From Tenacibaculum agarivorans (lineage in GTDB: Bacteria > Bacteroidota > Bacteroidia > Flavobacteriales > Flavobacteriaceae): DNA of 64,000 nucleotides. This document shows, one piece after another, positions 38,835 to 49,137 of the stretch (its first letter is position 1; the number at the start of each line of letters is the position of its first letter). The notes beneath the pieces were generated by a model, which did not search any database, was not told where the DNA came from, and was given only the letters and a program-made list of their open reading frames with translations. A program made the position numbers and the translations under genes. Where the stretch lies: contig NZ_MSMP01000016.1 of assembly GCF_001936575.1 (NCBI RefSeq), positions 1 to 64,000 of the forward strand, written 5' to 3'.

Positions 38835-39959
38835 TTATTCTTTAGCTTTAGTTTCAGAAAAAAGCTTCACTGGCATTCCAATATAAGCTCCTGCTACTGG
38901 TTTAGATACTAATTGCATTCCATCAACTAATCCTTCTATAACCACCGTATTTTCATTGAAATGAACAGGTTGTATATCTACTAGATCTAGTACATTATCT
39001 TTCACCACATATAATGATTTATTTTCTACTAATAACTTTCTATTAATTTCTATAGCTTTTGGCACAGATTGCGTAGCAACACTAGCCTCTAAATACATTC
39101 CTTCTCGTAATCCTTCTCCTTTTACTTCTATAAAGATTTGTACTGTTTGAGAAGTTTGGTCAATCTTACCATTAATTCTTGTTACGCTACCTTCCCATGT
39201 TTTTGTTTTTTCAAGATTATGTAATACTACCTTTTTACCTTTTTTCAAAATATCAGCAAAACTTGCACTTACCGCTAAAGGCAATTCAAAAACTGAAGTA
39301 TCAATAAATTCTCCCATCTTCTGTCCCGTCCTTACTAATGTTCCGTTAGTTACTAAAGCTTCAGTTAAAACCCCATTGAAAGGTGCTCTGATATTATATT
39401 TCCCTAATCGAACTTCTAAATTTTTGATATTGTAATAGGTAGTGTAAATATTTTTTCCTGAAATAAAGTACTTTTCTTTATCTGACTTTGGCTCTGGTAA
39501 TGGTTTAAGGATAGCATTAATATCAAAGTTTTTTAAATAAGCATCCCAAGCCACAAATGATTCATTATAATCCAATCGAATATCGGGCATAATAGAAGCT
39601 ATTAAATTCTGTAAAGCACTTCGTTGAGATTGAATCGACGCATAAAATTCTTGATTATTGATTTTCAATAATGTTTGCCCTTTTTTATATGCAATACCTA
39701 CTCTAAAATCTTTTCCTGCTGTTTGTAAAACTCCCTGAACTTCAGAATAAATCTCTACTTTATGCTTTGCTATTAAATTACCATTTGCTGTAATTTTGAT
39801 TGGAATTTCTTCATTTTTTACTGTTTCAACAAAAACTGTTTTCTCTATTTTTGTCGCTTTTGGTTTAAAGTTTTTCTTACTATTTTTAAAATAATTAGAT
39901 AGTAAAAGCGATAAGGCCAATATGGCAAGCCCTATTCCAGAAATGATTAGTTTTCTCAT
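38835..39959 (-). CDS. RND efflux periplasmic adaptor (membrane fusion protein)
   Basis: 374 residues. An N-terminal hydrophobic segment (GIGLAILALSLLLSNYF) acts as membrane anchor. The lipoyl/barrel-sandwich halves (IYSEVQGVLQTAGKDFRVG; YNIRAPFNGVLTEALVTNGT) flank a helical hairpin of about 70 residues. The beta-barrel and C-terminal membrane-proximal domains follow. It bridges the RND permease and TolC-like channel. It lies 8 bases after the MarR gene. Confidence 0.9.
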   Translation of the reverse strand: MRKLIISGIGLAILALSLLLSNYFKNSKKNFKPKATKIEKTVFVETVKNEEIPIKITANGNLIAKHKVEIYSEVQGVLQTAGKDFRVGIAYKKGQTLLKINNQEFYASIQSQRSALQNLIASIMPDIRLDYNESFVAWDAYLKNFDINAILKPLPEPKSDKEKYFISGKNIYTTYYNIKNLEVRLGKYNIRAPFNGVLTEALVTNGTLVRTGQKMGEFIDTSVFELPLAVSASFADILKKGKKVVLHNLEKTKTWEGSVTRINGKIDQTSQTVQIFIEVKGEGLREGMYLEASVATQSVPKAIEINRKLLVENKSLYVVKDNVLDLVDIQPVHFNENTVVIEGLVDGMQLVSKPVAGAYIGMPVKLFSETKAKE

Positions 39960-39967
39960 GTGTATAT

Positions 39968-40423
39968 TTAGTTGTTACTACAACTGTTTATTGAATTAGC
40001 TATTAAGTTTTCTTGTACTCGTTTTATGACTTCTATAGTTGCTTCTATTTGTTCTTCAGAAATATTTCTCTGCAATGACGTTACAAAATCTTCTATAATG
40101 GGTAATGTTTCTTTAAATAAAGATTCTCCTTTTTTAGTTAAAAAAATATGATTTATTCTTTTGTCTAATTTTGAAGGAATTCTAGCAACTAAATTTTTCT
40201 TTTCCATGGTATTTACTAGCCTTGTCAGTGATGTTTTATCTCTTCCTGTTAAAAAAGCCAGTTCCTGTTGTGGCACTCCATCTTTCTCATGTAGTTTTTT
40301 TAAAAGCACCCATTGTGTTTTGGTCAAACGAATATTTTTCTCATGAAATATCTCCTGAATATGATTGTCTATCATCTTCATTGTTTTTCCTAACCAAGGC
40401 GCCAATGTCTTTTCTAATCCCAT
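39968..40423 (-). CDS. MarR-family transcriptional regulator
   Basis: 151 residues, typical MarR length. The winged-helix part contains LTKTQWVLLKKLHEKDGVPQ, then LAFLTGRDKTSLTRLVNTME, then a wing with KLDKRINHIFLTKKG. Proteins of this family usually repress their own operon and release DNA on ligand binding. It is the first gene of the efflux operon. A palindromic site sits just upstream of its -7 element, which fits autoregulation. Confidence 0.92.
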   Translation of the reverse strand: MGLEKTLAPWLGKTMKMIDNHIQEIFHEKNIRLTKTQWVLLKKLHEKDGVPQQELAFLTGRDKTSLTRLVNTMEKKNLVARIPSKLDKRINHIFLTKKGESLFKETLPIIEDFVTSLQRNISEEQIEATIEVIKRVQENLIANSINSCSNN

Positions 40424-40446
40424 AAAAGATTCTAACTTATAAGATG

Positions 40447-40454
40447 CAAAATTA
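40447..40454 (-). promoter_or_regulatory. Predicted -7 promoter element for the efflux operon
   Basis: Minus-strand TAATTTTG matches TAnnTTTG exactly, 23 bases upstream of the marR ATG. Confidence 0.65.
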
Positions 40455-40472
40455 CAGCTAAGGTTTAATTTA

Positions 40473-40486
40473 GTTGCATATACAAC
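40473..40486. promoter_or_regulatory. Candidate MarR operator
   Basis: GTTGCATATACAAC is a 14-base palindrome with 12 matching positions. It lies 18 bases upstream of the -7 element, in the -33 region of the efflux-operon promoter. Size and symmetry fit MarR-family sites. A bound dimer here would block RNA polymerase. Confidence 0.55.
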
Positions 40487-40518
40487 AAGTTAACTTTCTG
40501 TTAAAAAACGGCATAAAA

Positions 40519-40544
40519 AAACCTGAAGAGTATTCTTCAGGTTT
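40519..40544 (-). terminator. Terminator downstream of carB
   Basis: Stem AAACCTGAAGA / TCTTCAGGTTT with a short loop, followed on the minus strand by a run of seven T. It lies 25 bases after the carB stop. Confidence 0.88.
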
Positions 40545-40568
40545 AAATTATAAATCATAATTAAGTAA

Positions 40569-43421
40569 TTATTTACTTAAATACATTTTTCTTCTAGAAT
40601 ATAAATCGTAGAAATCATCATCACGTAAACTATCAATGAATAAGATACTCTCTCCTGTACTCTTCATCTCTGGTCCTAGTTTCTTATTAACGTTAGGGAA
40701 TTTGTTAAATGAGAATACTGGTTGTTTGATTGCATATCCTTCTAATTCTGGATTAAAATCAAAATCAGTAACCTTCTTATCTCCTAACATTACTTTAGTT
40801 GCATAGTTTACATATGGTTCTTTGTATGCCTTAGCAATAAATGGAACCGTACGAGAAGCTCTTGGGTTTGCTTCAATGATGTATACTTTATCGTCTTTAA
40901 TTGCAAACTGAATGTTGATTAAACCAACCGTATTTAATTCTAAAGCGATTTTCTTTGTATACTCTCTAATTTGCTCCATTACTAACTCTCCTAAGTTGAA
41001 CGGTGGCAATGTTGCATTTGAATCTCCTGAGTGAATTCCACATGGTTCAATGTGCTCCATAATACCAATGATATACACATTTTCTCCATCACAAATTGCA
41101 TCAGCTTCTGCTTCAATTGCTCCTTCTAAATAGTGATCTAATAATAATTTGTTATTAGGAATTTTACGTAATAAATCTACTACGTGCTCTAATAATTCTT
41201 CTTTATTGATTACAATCTTCATTCCTTGACCTCCTAATACATATGAGGGACGAACTAAGATTGGGAAATCTAACTCATCAGCTAAAGCCAAAGCTTCATC
41301 TGCATTTGTTGCTACACCGAATCTTGGGTAAGGAATATTGTTATCTTTTAATAAAGTAGAGAAACTTCCTCTATCTTCTGCTAAATCTAAAGACTTATAA
41401 CTTGTTCCAATTATTGGAATTCCGTAACGATCTAATTTTTCAGCTAATTTTAAGGCAGTTTGCCCACCTAACTGTACAATAACACCTTCTGGTTTTTCAT
41501 GTTTGATGATATCATAGATGTGCTCCCAGAATACAGGCTCAAAGTATAACTTATCAGCTGTATCAAAATCTGTAGAAACCGTTTCAGGGTTACAGTTAAT
41601 CATAATCGTTTCGTAACCTGCTTCTTTAGCAGCATATACTCCATGAACACAACAGTAATCGAACTCGATACCTTGACCGATACGGTTTGGTCCAGAACCT
41701 AAAACGATGATTTTTTTCTTATCAGAAACTACGCTCTCATTAGCAACATATCTTTCACCATCTGCCGTTTCTATTTCTTGCTCAAATGTTGAGTAATAAT
41801 AAGGAGTTTGCGCTTTAAATTCAGCGGCACAAGTATCTACTAATTTATAAACACGCTTAATTTTATACTCTTCACGCTTCTTATATACTTCACTCTCTAA
41901 ACAGTTTAACATGTGAGCAATCTGACGATCTCCGTATCCTTTTTGTTTAGCTTCAAGTAATAATTCTCTGTCTAAAGTATCAATTGTATATGTAGAAATT
42001 TCTTTCTCTAAGTTGAATAACTCTTCGTATTGTTTTAAATACCACATATCAATCTTTGTGATATCATAAATCTTACTTAAAGGAATCCCCATTGCAATAG
42101 CATCGTAGATTGCAAAAACACGATCCCAACTTGCATAAGTTAACTTCTCAATTACTTGGTTATACTCTTTATACCCTTTTCCGTCTGCTCCTAAACCATT
42201 ACGTTTAATTTCTAAAGATTGAGTTGCTTTGTGTAATGCTTCTTGGAAAGAACGCCCAATTCCCATTACTTCTCCAACAGCTTTCATTTGTAATCCTAAA
42301 GTTCTATCAGAACCTTCGAATTTATCAAAATTCCAACGTGGAATCTTTACGATTACATAATCCAACGTTGGCTCAAATAATGCTGAAGTAGATTTTGTAA
42401 TTTGGTTATCTAATTCATCTAATGTATATCCTATAGCTAGCTTAGACGCTATTTTTGCAATTGGATATCCAGTAGCCTTACTTGCTAAAGCAGAAGAACG
42501 AGATACACGTGGGTTAATCTCAATAGCGATAATATCTTCTTTTTCATCTGGAGACACTGCAAACTGAACATTACATCCACCTGCAAATTCACCAATACTA
42601 CGCATCATTTTAATCGCCATATCACGCATTTTCTGATAGGTTTTATCAGATAATGTCATTGCTGGAGCTACTGTAATTGAATCTCCCGTATGGATTCCCA
42701 TTGGATCCATATTCTCGATAGAACAAATAATTACTACGTTATCATTATCATCACGTAATAACTCTAACTCGTATTCTTTCCATCCCATCATTGCTTTATC
42801 AATCATCACTTCGTGGATTGGAGAAATCTCTAAACCTCTAGTTAATGACTTTTCAAACTCTTCTTCATCATATACTATAGAAGCTCCCGCTCCTCCTAAT
42901 GTAAAAGAAGCTCTAATACATAATGGAAAACCAAACTCTTGAGCGATTTCCTTTCCTTTTAAATATGAAGTAGCTGTAGCTTGAGGTGCCATAGGAACAT
43001 CAATTGTACCCATTAACTCTCTAAACTTCTCTCTATCTTCTGTGATATTAATAGCATCAATATCTACTCCAATAATTTCTACTCCAAAATCCTCCCAAAT
43101 ACCTTTTTCATCAGCCTCAATACATAAATTAAGTGCTGTTTGACCACCCATTGTAGGTAAAACTGCGTCAATCTGCGGATGTTCTTTAAGTATCTTAATT
43201 ATTGACTTCGTATTCAATGGTAATAAGTATACATGATCAGCCATTGACGGGTCCGTCATAATTGTAGCAGGGTTAGAATTGATTAGAATAGTTTCAATTC
43301 CATCTTCTCTTAAAGAACGTAAGGCTTGCGACCCAGAATAATCAAATTCACATGCTTGACCAATTACAATAGGTCCTGATCCAATAATTAAAATCGATTT
43401 TAGCTCTTCTCTCTTAGGCAT
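40569..43421 (-). CDS. carB: Carbamoyl-phosphate synthase large subunit, without allosteric domain
   Basis: 950 residues. Two homologous ATP-grasp halves are evident: SILIIGSGPIVIGQACEFDY begins the first, and IIVLGSGPNRIGQGIEFDYC begins the second near residue 558. Substrate motifs EINPRVSRSSALASKATGYP and EANPRASRTVPFIAKA are present. The protein ends shortly after KLGPEMKSTGE. In E. coli CarB that segment is followed by a further domain of about 140 residues that binds UMP and ornithine; here it is missing. carA is not in the window. It supplies carbamoyl phosphate for pyrimidine and arginine synthesis. Confidence 0.95.
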   Translation of the reverse strand: MPKREELKSILIIGSGPIVIGQACEFDYSGSQALRSLREDGIETILINSNPATIMTDPSMADHVYLLPLNTKSIIKILKEHPQIDAVLPTMGGQTALNLCIEADEKGIWEDFGVEIIGVDIDAINITEDREKFRELMGTIDVPMAPQATATSYLKGKEIAQEFGFPLCIRASFTLGGAGASIVYDEEEFEKSLTRGLEISPIHEVMIDKAMMGWKEYELELLRDDNDNVVIICSIENMDPMGIHTGDSITVAPAMTLSDKTYQKMRDMAIKMMRSIGEFAGGCNVQFAVSPDEKEDIIAIEINPRVSRSSALASKATGYPIAKIASKLAIGYTLDELDNQITKSTSALFEPTLDYVIVKIPRWNFDKFEGSDRTLGLQMKAVGEVMGIGRSFQEALHKATQSLEIKRNGLGADGKGYKEYNQVIEKLTYASWDRVFAIYDAIAMGIPLSKIYDITKIDMWYLKQYEELFNLEKEISTYTIDTLDRELLLEAKQKGYGDRQIAHMLNCLESEVYKKREEYKIKRVYKLVDTCAAEFKAQTPYYYSTFEQEIETADGERYVANESVVSDKKKIIVLGSGPNRIGQGIEFDYCCVHGVYAAKEAGYETIMINCNPETVSTDFDTADKLYFEPVFWEHIYDIIKHEKPEGVIVQLGGQTALKLAEKLDRYGIPIIGTSYKSLDLAEDRGSFSTLLKDNNIPYPRFGVATNADEALALADELDFPILVRPSYVLGGQGMKIVINKEELLEHVVDLLRKIPNNKLLLDHYLEGAIEAEADAICDGENVYIIGIMEHIEPCGIHSGDSNATLPPFNLGELVMEQIREYTKKIALELNTVGLINIQFAIKDDKVYIIEANPRASRTVPFIAKAYKEPYVNYATKVMLGDKKVTDFDFNPELEGYAIKQPVFSFNKFPNVNKKLGPEMKSTGESILFIDSLRDDDFYDLYSRRKMYLSK

Positions 43422-43475
43422 TTGTGTTGTTTTTCGTGTTTATGTAAAAATATAAAATTTGACTAGGTATAAAAA

Positions 43476-43504
43476 AAGGTGTTACTAATAAAAAGTAACA
43501 CCTT
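43476..43504 (-). terminator. Terminator downstream of rpmH
   Basis: Perfect 11-base stem AAGGTGTTACT / AGTAACACCTT. On the minus strand it is followed by a T-run, so it terminates rpmH transcripts before carB. Confidence 0.88.
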
Positions 43505-43525
43505 ATATATAAATGATCATAATCA

Positions 43526-43687
43526 TTATTTCTTCGGTCTCGATTCAGATGAAACCGTTAATTTTTTTCTTCCTTTCGCTCTTCTTCTAGCTAATACTTT
43601 TCTACCATTAGCAGAAGCCATTCTTTCTCGGAAACCGTGTTTGTTTCTTCTCTTTCTCTTTGATGGTTGGTAGGTTCTTTTACTCAT
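43526..43687 (-). CDS. rpmH: 50S ribosomal protein L34
   Basis: 53 residues read directly from the minus strand. It begins [20 protein letters not shown] and contains [20 protein letters not shown], the L34 signature. The C-terminal extension SSESRPKK is usual in Bacteroidota. It is a basic protein of the large ribosomal subunit. It has its own -7 promoter element and terminator, so it is monocistronic. There is no rnpA or dnaA next to it, unlike in many other phyla. Confidence 0.97.
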   Translation of the reverse strand: MSKRTYQPSKRKRRNKHGFRERMASANGRKVLARRRAKGRKKLTVSSESRPKK

Positions 43688-43758
43688 TGTAAATAAATCT
43701 TATTATCTTCTAAACTTTACTTTGCTAATAGTGAAATTCCGACTGCTAAAAGCGTGGG

Positions 43759-43766
43759 CAAATATA
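43759..43766 (-). promoter_or_regulatory. Predicted -7 promoter element for rpmH
   Basis: Minus-strand TATATTTG matches TAnnTTTG exactly, 71 bases upstream of the start codon. Confidence 0.6.
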
Positions 43767-43880
43767 CAACAGTTTTTCATTTTAACAAGTACTGAAACAT
43801 TTTTTTTTCGATTATTTTTTTTCAGTTCCAAAAGCAGTCATTTTTCTATCATTTTTTATTGCTAAATCTGTCATTGTTCT

Positions 43881-43888
43881 TACTTTTG
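43881..43888 (+). promoter_or_regulatory. Predicted -7 promoter element for pyrG
   Basis: TACTTTTG matches TAnnTTTG exactly and ends 17 bases before the pyrG ATG, giving a very short leader. Confidence 0.65.
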
Positions 43889-43899
43889 CCCAAACATAA

Positions 43900-45519
<1,620 letters not shown>

Positions 45520-45537
45520 TAAATACATTTGAAATAC

Positions 45538-45574
45538 AAAAAGCTCACAAGATTTTAAACTTGTGAGCTTTTTT
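45538..45574. terminator. Bidirectional terminator after pyrG
   Basis: Perfect stem AAGCTCACAAG / CTTGTGAGCTT with an 8-base loop, flanked by A- and T-runs. The right end touches the stop codon of the convergent serine-hydrolase gene. Confidence 0.9.
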
Positions 45575-46922
45575 ATTTAAGCGTGTTTTTCACCTTAATT
45601 CCCCTCCATTGTATACCCTGAAAATCCATCAATACATCAAATGATCCAGAAGAGTTTTTTATAAACTGTAAAGATTCATCAGAATTTTTATCATGAAAAA
45701 AAATAGTATCATTTTCTGAATATAGCATCCCTTTATTCTTTTCTTTTTGATATAAATATAAATTACCTTTATCAAGCTTTAATGTTATCAGTAAATGACC
45801 AATATCAACAAAATCGTAGGTTCCTATATACTTTTTTAAAATACTTTCAGCAACAAAAACTGATTTTCTATCTACTGCTTTTGGCATAACTACTTTTTTT
45901 CCTCGTAGTATATTTTGTAAATCTTTTACCAATTGCTCAAAAGGTATACCATCATAGTTTGCTAAAAAAACAATAGTATGGTCATTTTTAAAATCTCTCT
46001 CAACATATGCTCTTTTTCCTCTAGTTCCGCCTGCATGAGCAATAATCTTATCGTGACGTAAAGACCTAAACTTATTATCCTCTAAACTCAAAAGAAAATT
46101 AGATAGATCGTTGACTGTAGAATAAAAATTCCCCATTCGCATATCATCTTCTGGGAGGTGTTCTTCACATTGTAAACGCTTATCTTCATTCCAAAAGTGA
46201 CCGTATGCATAATTCGATAAATATTTTAGTTCTCTATCAAAATTATCCCCCGAACTGTTCATTTTTAGAGGAGTAAAAAATGTATCTTTAATAAAAGACG
46301 CATACGATTTATGAGTTACTTGCTCTATAATATAGTAAAGTAGTTGAAAACCTACATTGGAATACAGTTCTTGCTTACCTGGTTCAAATTCTAATTTTTC
46401 TTTTGATGCATAGTATATAACATCATCTGAAGTAAGTAAGATATTTGCTTTATTAGTTTGACTAAACTCTCTGGGTAAGCCAGAAGTATTACTCATTAAA
46501 TGTTCAATAGTTATTTTATGTCCATTTGGAAAACTAGGTACATATTTAATAAGGTTATCCTCTTTTTTTAGTTTTCCTTTTCTTTCTAACACTATGATAC
46601 TTGCCTTAGCAAATAATTTAGATATAGATCGTATATCAAACTGACTATCATTAGTAACATATATTTTAGCATTAGTATCTGTAGTCATGTTAAAAGACTT
46701 TTTCAGTACAACTTTCCCTTTCTTTTTTAGCAACACGACTCCATTAAATTTATTCAACCTTGTAAGTTCAGTTAAATAGACATTCGAGTACCAAAAGAGA
46801 CTATCTATATTTTCATTTTTTATAGTAGTTAAATTGTTTTCTTTTTTTCCTAATGAGCATGACATTAAAATCAAATTCAAAAAAGTTATTTTTAAAAGTA
46901 TTTTCATGATATGTTTTTTCAC
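45573..46922 (-). CDS. Serine hydrolase lipoprotein of the beta-lactamase/PBP (class C-like) family
   Basis: 449 residues. The lipobox LILMSC gives Cys22; an ATG five codons in (46907) would also give a good signal. The serine-hydrolase motifs are SISK (99-102), YSN (187-189) and HAGG (near 297), in the order expected for SxxK, YxN and [KH]xG. The C-terminal 120 residues form a beta-rich domain often seen in such proteins. It may hydrolyse D-amino-acid peptides or esters; beta-lactam activity is not implied. It starts 48 bases after the AraC-type gene. Confidence 0.87.
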   Translation of the reverse strand: MKKHIMKILLKITFLNLILMSCSLGKKENNLTTIKNENIDSLFWYSNVYLTELTRLNKFNGVVLLKKKGKVVLKKSFNMTTDTNAKIYVTNDSQFDIRSISKLFAKASIIVLERKGKLKKEDNLIKYVPSFPNGHKITIEHLMSNTSGLPREFSQTNKANILLTSDDVIYYASKEKLEFEPGKQELYSNVGFQLLYYIIEQVTHKSYASFIKDTFFTPLKMNSSGDNFDRELKYLSNYAYGHFWNEDKRLQCEEHLPEDDMRMGNFYSTVNDLSNFLLSLEDNKFRSLRHDKIIAHAGGTRGKRAYVERDFKNDHTIVFLANYDGIPFEQLVKDLQNILRGKKVVMPKAVDRKSVFVAESILKKYIGTYDFVDIGHLLITLKLDKGNLYLYQKEKNKGMLYSENDTIFFHDKNSDESLQFIKNSSGSFDVLMDFQGIQWRGIKVKNTLK

Positions 46923-46970
46923 AAATTAAAAATGATTTTTTCTCATTAAATTGTAAAAATGGAACATAGC

Positions 46971-47765
46971 TCAATGCCTCTGCAAAAATTTTGGAAGATC
47001 ATTAAAAAAAGCTCTTGGTGCTACTCCACAAACTTGTTTAAAATCTTTTATAAAATGAGATTGATCAAAATAATTGTATTGATAACAAAGTGTTACTAAA
47101 GAAATATCTTGCTGTTTTATTTTGAATTTAACTAAGTCTAGTATTCTAGCAGTTGTTATAAACTTCTTTAAAGTATAACCTACATTTTGTTTAAATAATT
47201 TATTTATATACTGTCGTGATTTTTGAAACTTTTCACTTATATCTTCCACTGTAACTATACCTTTTTCAACATATATATACTCACATATCTCCCTAATAAA
47301 AAAAGAGACTTCATTTAATACTATACTTTTCTTACTCATAAGTTGATCAGCCAATTTAAATTTTTTATCAATGCTTTCAATGGTGAAAATCCCATCATAA
47401 AATTGAGTGAATTCGTTATCTAGATATTCCAAATCAATAACTCCAGGCTCTTCTATGAAAGAGAAAAAGTAATTTTTAGCCCAAGGTTGTAATTTAATGG
47501 TGAAAAAGGTTAGTGAATTTTCAAATTTAATTTTATAAGGTGGAGTAAGATTATGAATAGTGAATATTTTCTTGGAAATTCTAATTTGCTTTTTATTAAC
47601 ACCATATTCTAAAATAGTATTTGCTTCTTTAAAGAAAATAAAATCATAACAACAATCATCAATAATAGGGACAAATTTAGAAGAGACTTCATGGTTAGAA
47701 AAATAATAATATTCTTTGACCAAATGACTTATATTAAGATCAGGATTAACACTTTGTATATACAT
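46971..47765 (-). CDS. AraC-family transcriptional regulator
   Basis: 264 residues. The C-terminal two-helix-turn-helix domain spans about 160-262 (VEDISEKFQKSRQYINKLFK and LCYQYNYFDQSHFIKDFKQ). The N-terminal part is a cupin-like ligand-binding region (IRISKKIFTIHNLTPPYKI). It lies directly upstream of the serine-hydrolase gene on the same strand and probably controls it; ligand unknown. Confidence 0.88.
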   Translation of the reverse strand: MYIQSVNPDLNISHLVKEYYYFSNHEVSSKFVPIIDDCCYDFIFFKEANTILEYGVNKKQIRISKKIFTIHNLTPPYKIKFENSLTFFTIKLQPWAKNYFFSFIEEPGVIDLEYLDNEFTQFYDGIFTIESIDKKFKLADQLMSKKSIVLNEVSFFIREICEYIYVEKGIVTVEDISEKFQKSRQYINKLFKQNVGYTLKKFITTARILDLVKFKIKQQDISLVTLCYQYNYFDQSHFIKDFKQVCGVAPRAFFNDLPKFLQRH

Positions 47766-47900
47766 GGTATATTTTAAAATTAATAGAGAATTAAGACAAT
47801 CAAATTAGTAATAAAGATTAACTAATTTCAATACCTCACCTAACTAGAAAATAAAATTTCTTGCTTCTAAAAGTATTAAATGAAAATCTGACAGAAATTT

Positions 47901-49133
47901 TTATTCGAATTTTATAGATTTAGAAGGCTTAATCTTCGCTATTATTATTGAAGGAATGAGTAACATTAACATACATAATAGTAAGGTACCTATATTTAAC
48001 GCAATTACATAAAAAGCATCTATTTTTACTGGTACAATAGAAACGTAATATGTTTTGGGGTTCAACGTAATTATTTTAAAGAACTTTTGGATAAACAATA
48101 GCGCAAATGCAATTAAATTCCCCCAAAATAACCCTTTTAGAATTAGATAGGATGCATTGTATAAAAATATCTTTTGTATTTCCCAATTCTTACTACCTAA
48201 AGCTTTAAGAATTCCGATCATTTGCACACGTTCTAATATTAAAACTAACAAAGCTGTTATCATATTTATTCCAGCTATTAGAATCATAATACCAATAATA
48301 AACCAAACATTATTATCAAATAGCTTTAACCAATCGAAAATATGAAAGAAACTTTGTAATAATGTAGTAGACTGTAATAAGGGACTTATATTTTGATTGA
48401 TCTTCTCTCCTTTTTCTCTTAACGTATCAAAATCATCTAATAATACTTCAAATCCTCCTACTTCATTTTCCTTCCATTTATTAATACGTTGCACTTCTTT
48501 TAAATCTCCAACAAGAATAGTGGCATCAAATTCTTCAAAACCTGTTTCATAAATCCCAACAATTACTGGTTTCCTCATCTTAAAACCCGATGCCGTTTTA
48601 CTTTCAAACCAAGTTTGGATTGTATCGTTTAGTTTTAAATTGAGACGATCAGTGATATGTTTAGAAATCAAAATCTCTCTATTTCTTGGTTGATTGTAAT
48701 TAGGTAACCTACCCTCAACTAAAAAATCCTTAAAAAAAGAAAAGTCATAGGCTGCATCTACTCCTTTAAATATAATTCCCTGAAAATCTGTTGCTGTTCT
48801 AATAATACCTCCTTTGTTAATGTAAGGCTGTACTTTTTTAATTCCTGAAACTGATGAAAAATCAGGATAAAAATCTTGATTCAAATCGATTGATACTGTA
48901 GAAACATCAGAATTATTATTGTCGTAATTCGTAATTTGAGCATGCCCTTTAAAACCTGCTATTTTATCACGTATTTTTTGTTTAAAACCAGAAGTAACTG
49001 ATACAGAAACGGACATTATAGCAATCCCCAAGCTTATAGCTACTATAGCTATTTTTATTATTGGAGATGATATACTATTTTTATACGCTTTACCAGCTAT
49101 TATACGTTTAGCAATAAATAATTCGTAATTCAA
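47901..49133 (-). CDS. FtsX/LolCE-like ABC transporter permease
   Basis: 410 residues. The first helix lies at about 24-48 (IIKIAIVAISLGIAIMSVSV). A large periplasmic domain follows, then three helices in the C-terminal third (IIGIMILIAGINMITALLVL region). This is the FtsX-like layout of lipoprotein-releasing permeases. The start is TTG at 49133: the sequence MNYELFIAKRIIAGKAYKNS is the N-terminus expected for the flavobacterial family, and a -7 element sits 21 bases upstream. There is no ATPase gene next to it. The start codon is 4 bases from the divergent NamZ-type gene. Confidence 0.87.
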   Translation of the reverse strand: MNYELFIAKRIIAGKAYKNSISSPIIKIAIVAISLGIAIMSVSVSVTSGFKQKIRDKIAGFKGHAQITNYDNNNSDVSTVSIDLNQDFYPDFSSVSGIKKVQPYINKGGIIRTATDFQGIIFKGVDAAYDFSFFKDFLVEGRLPNYNQPRNREILISKHITDRLNLKLNDTIQTWFESKTASGFKMRKPVIVGIYETGFEEFDATILVGDLKEVQRINKWKENEVGGFEVLLDDFDTLREKGEKINQNISPLLQSTTLLQSFFHIFDWLKLFDNNVWFIIGIMILIAGINMITALLVLILERVQMIGILKALGSKNWEIQKIFLYNASYLILKGLFWGNLIAFALLFIQKFFKIITLNPKTYYVSIVPVKIDAFYVIALNIGTLLLCMLMLLIPSIIIAKIKPSKSIKFE

Positions 49134-49137
49134 AGAA

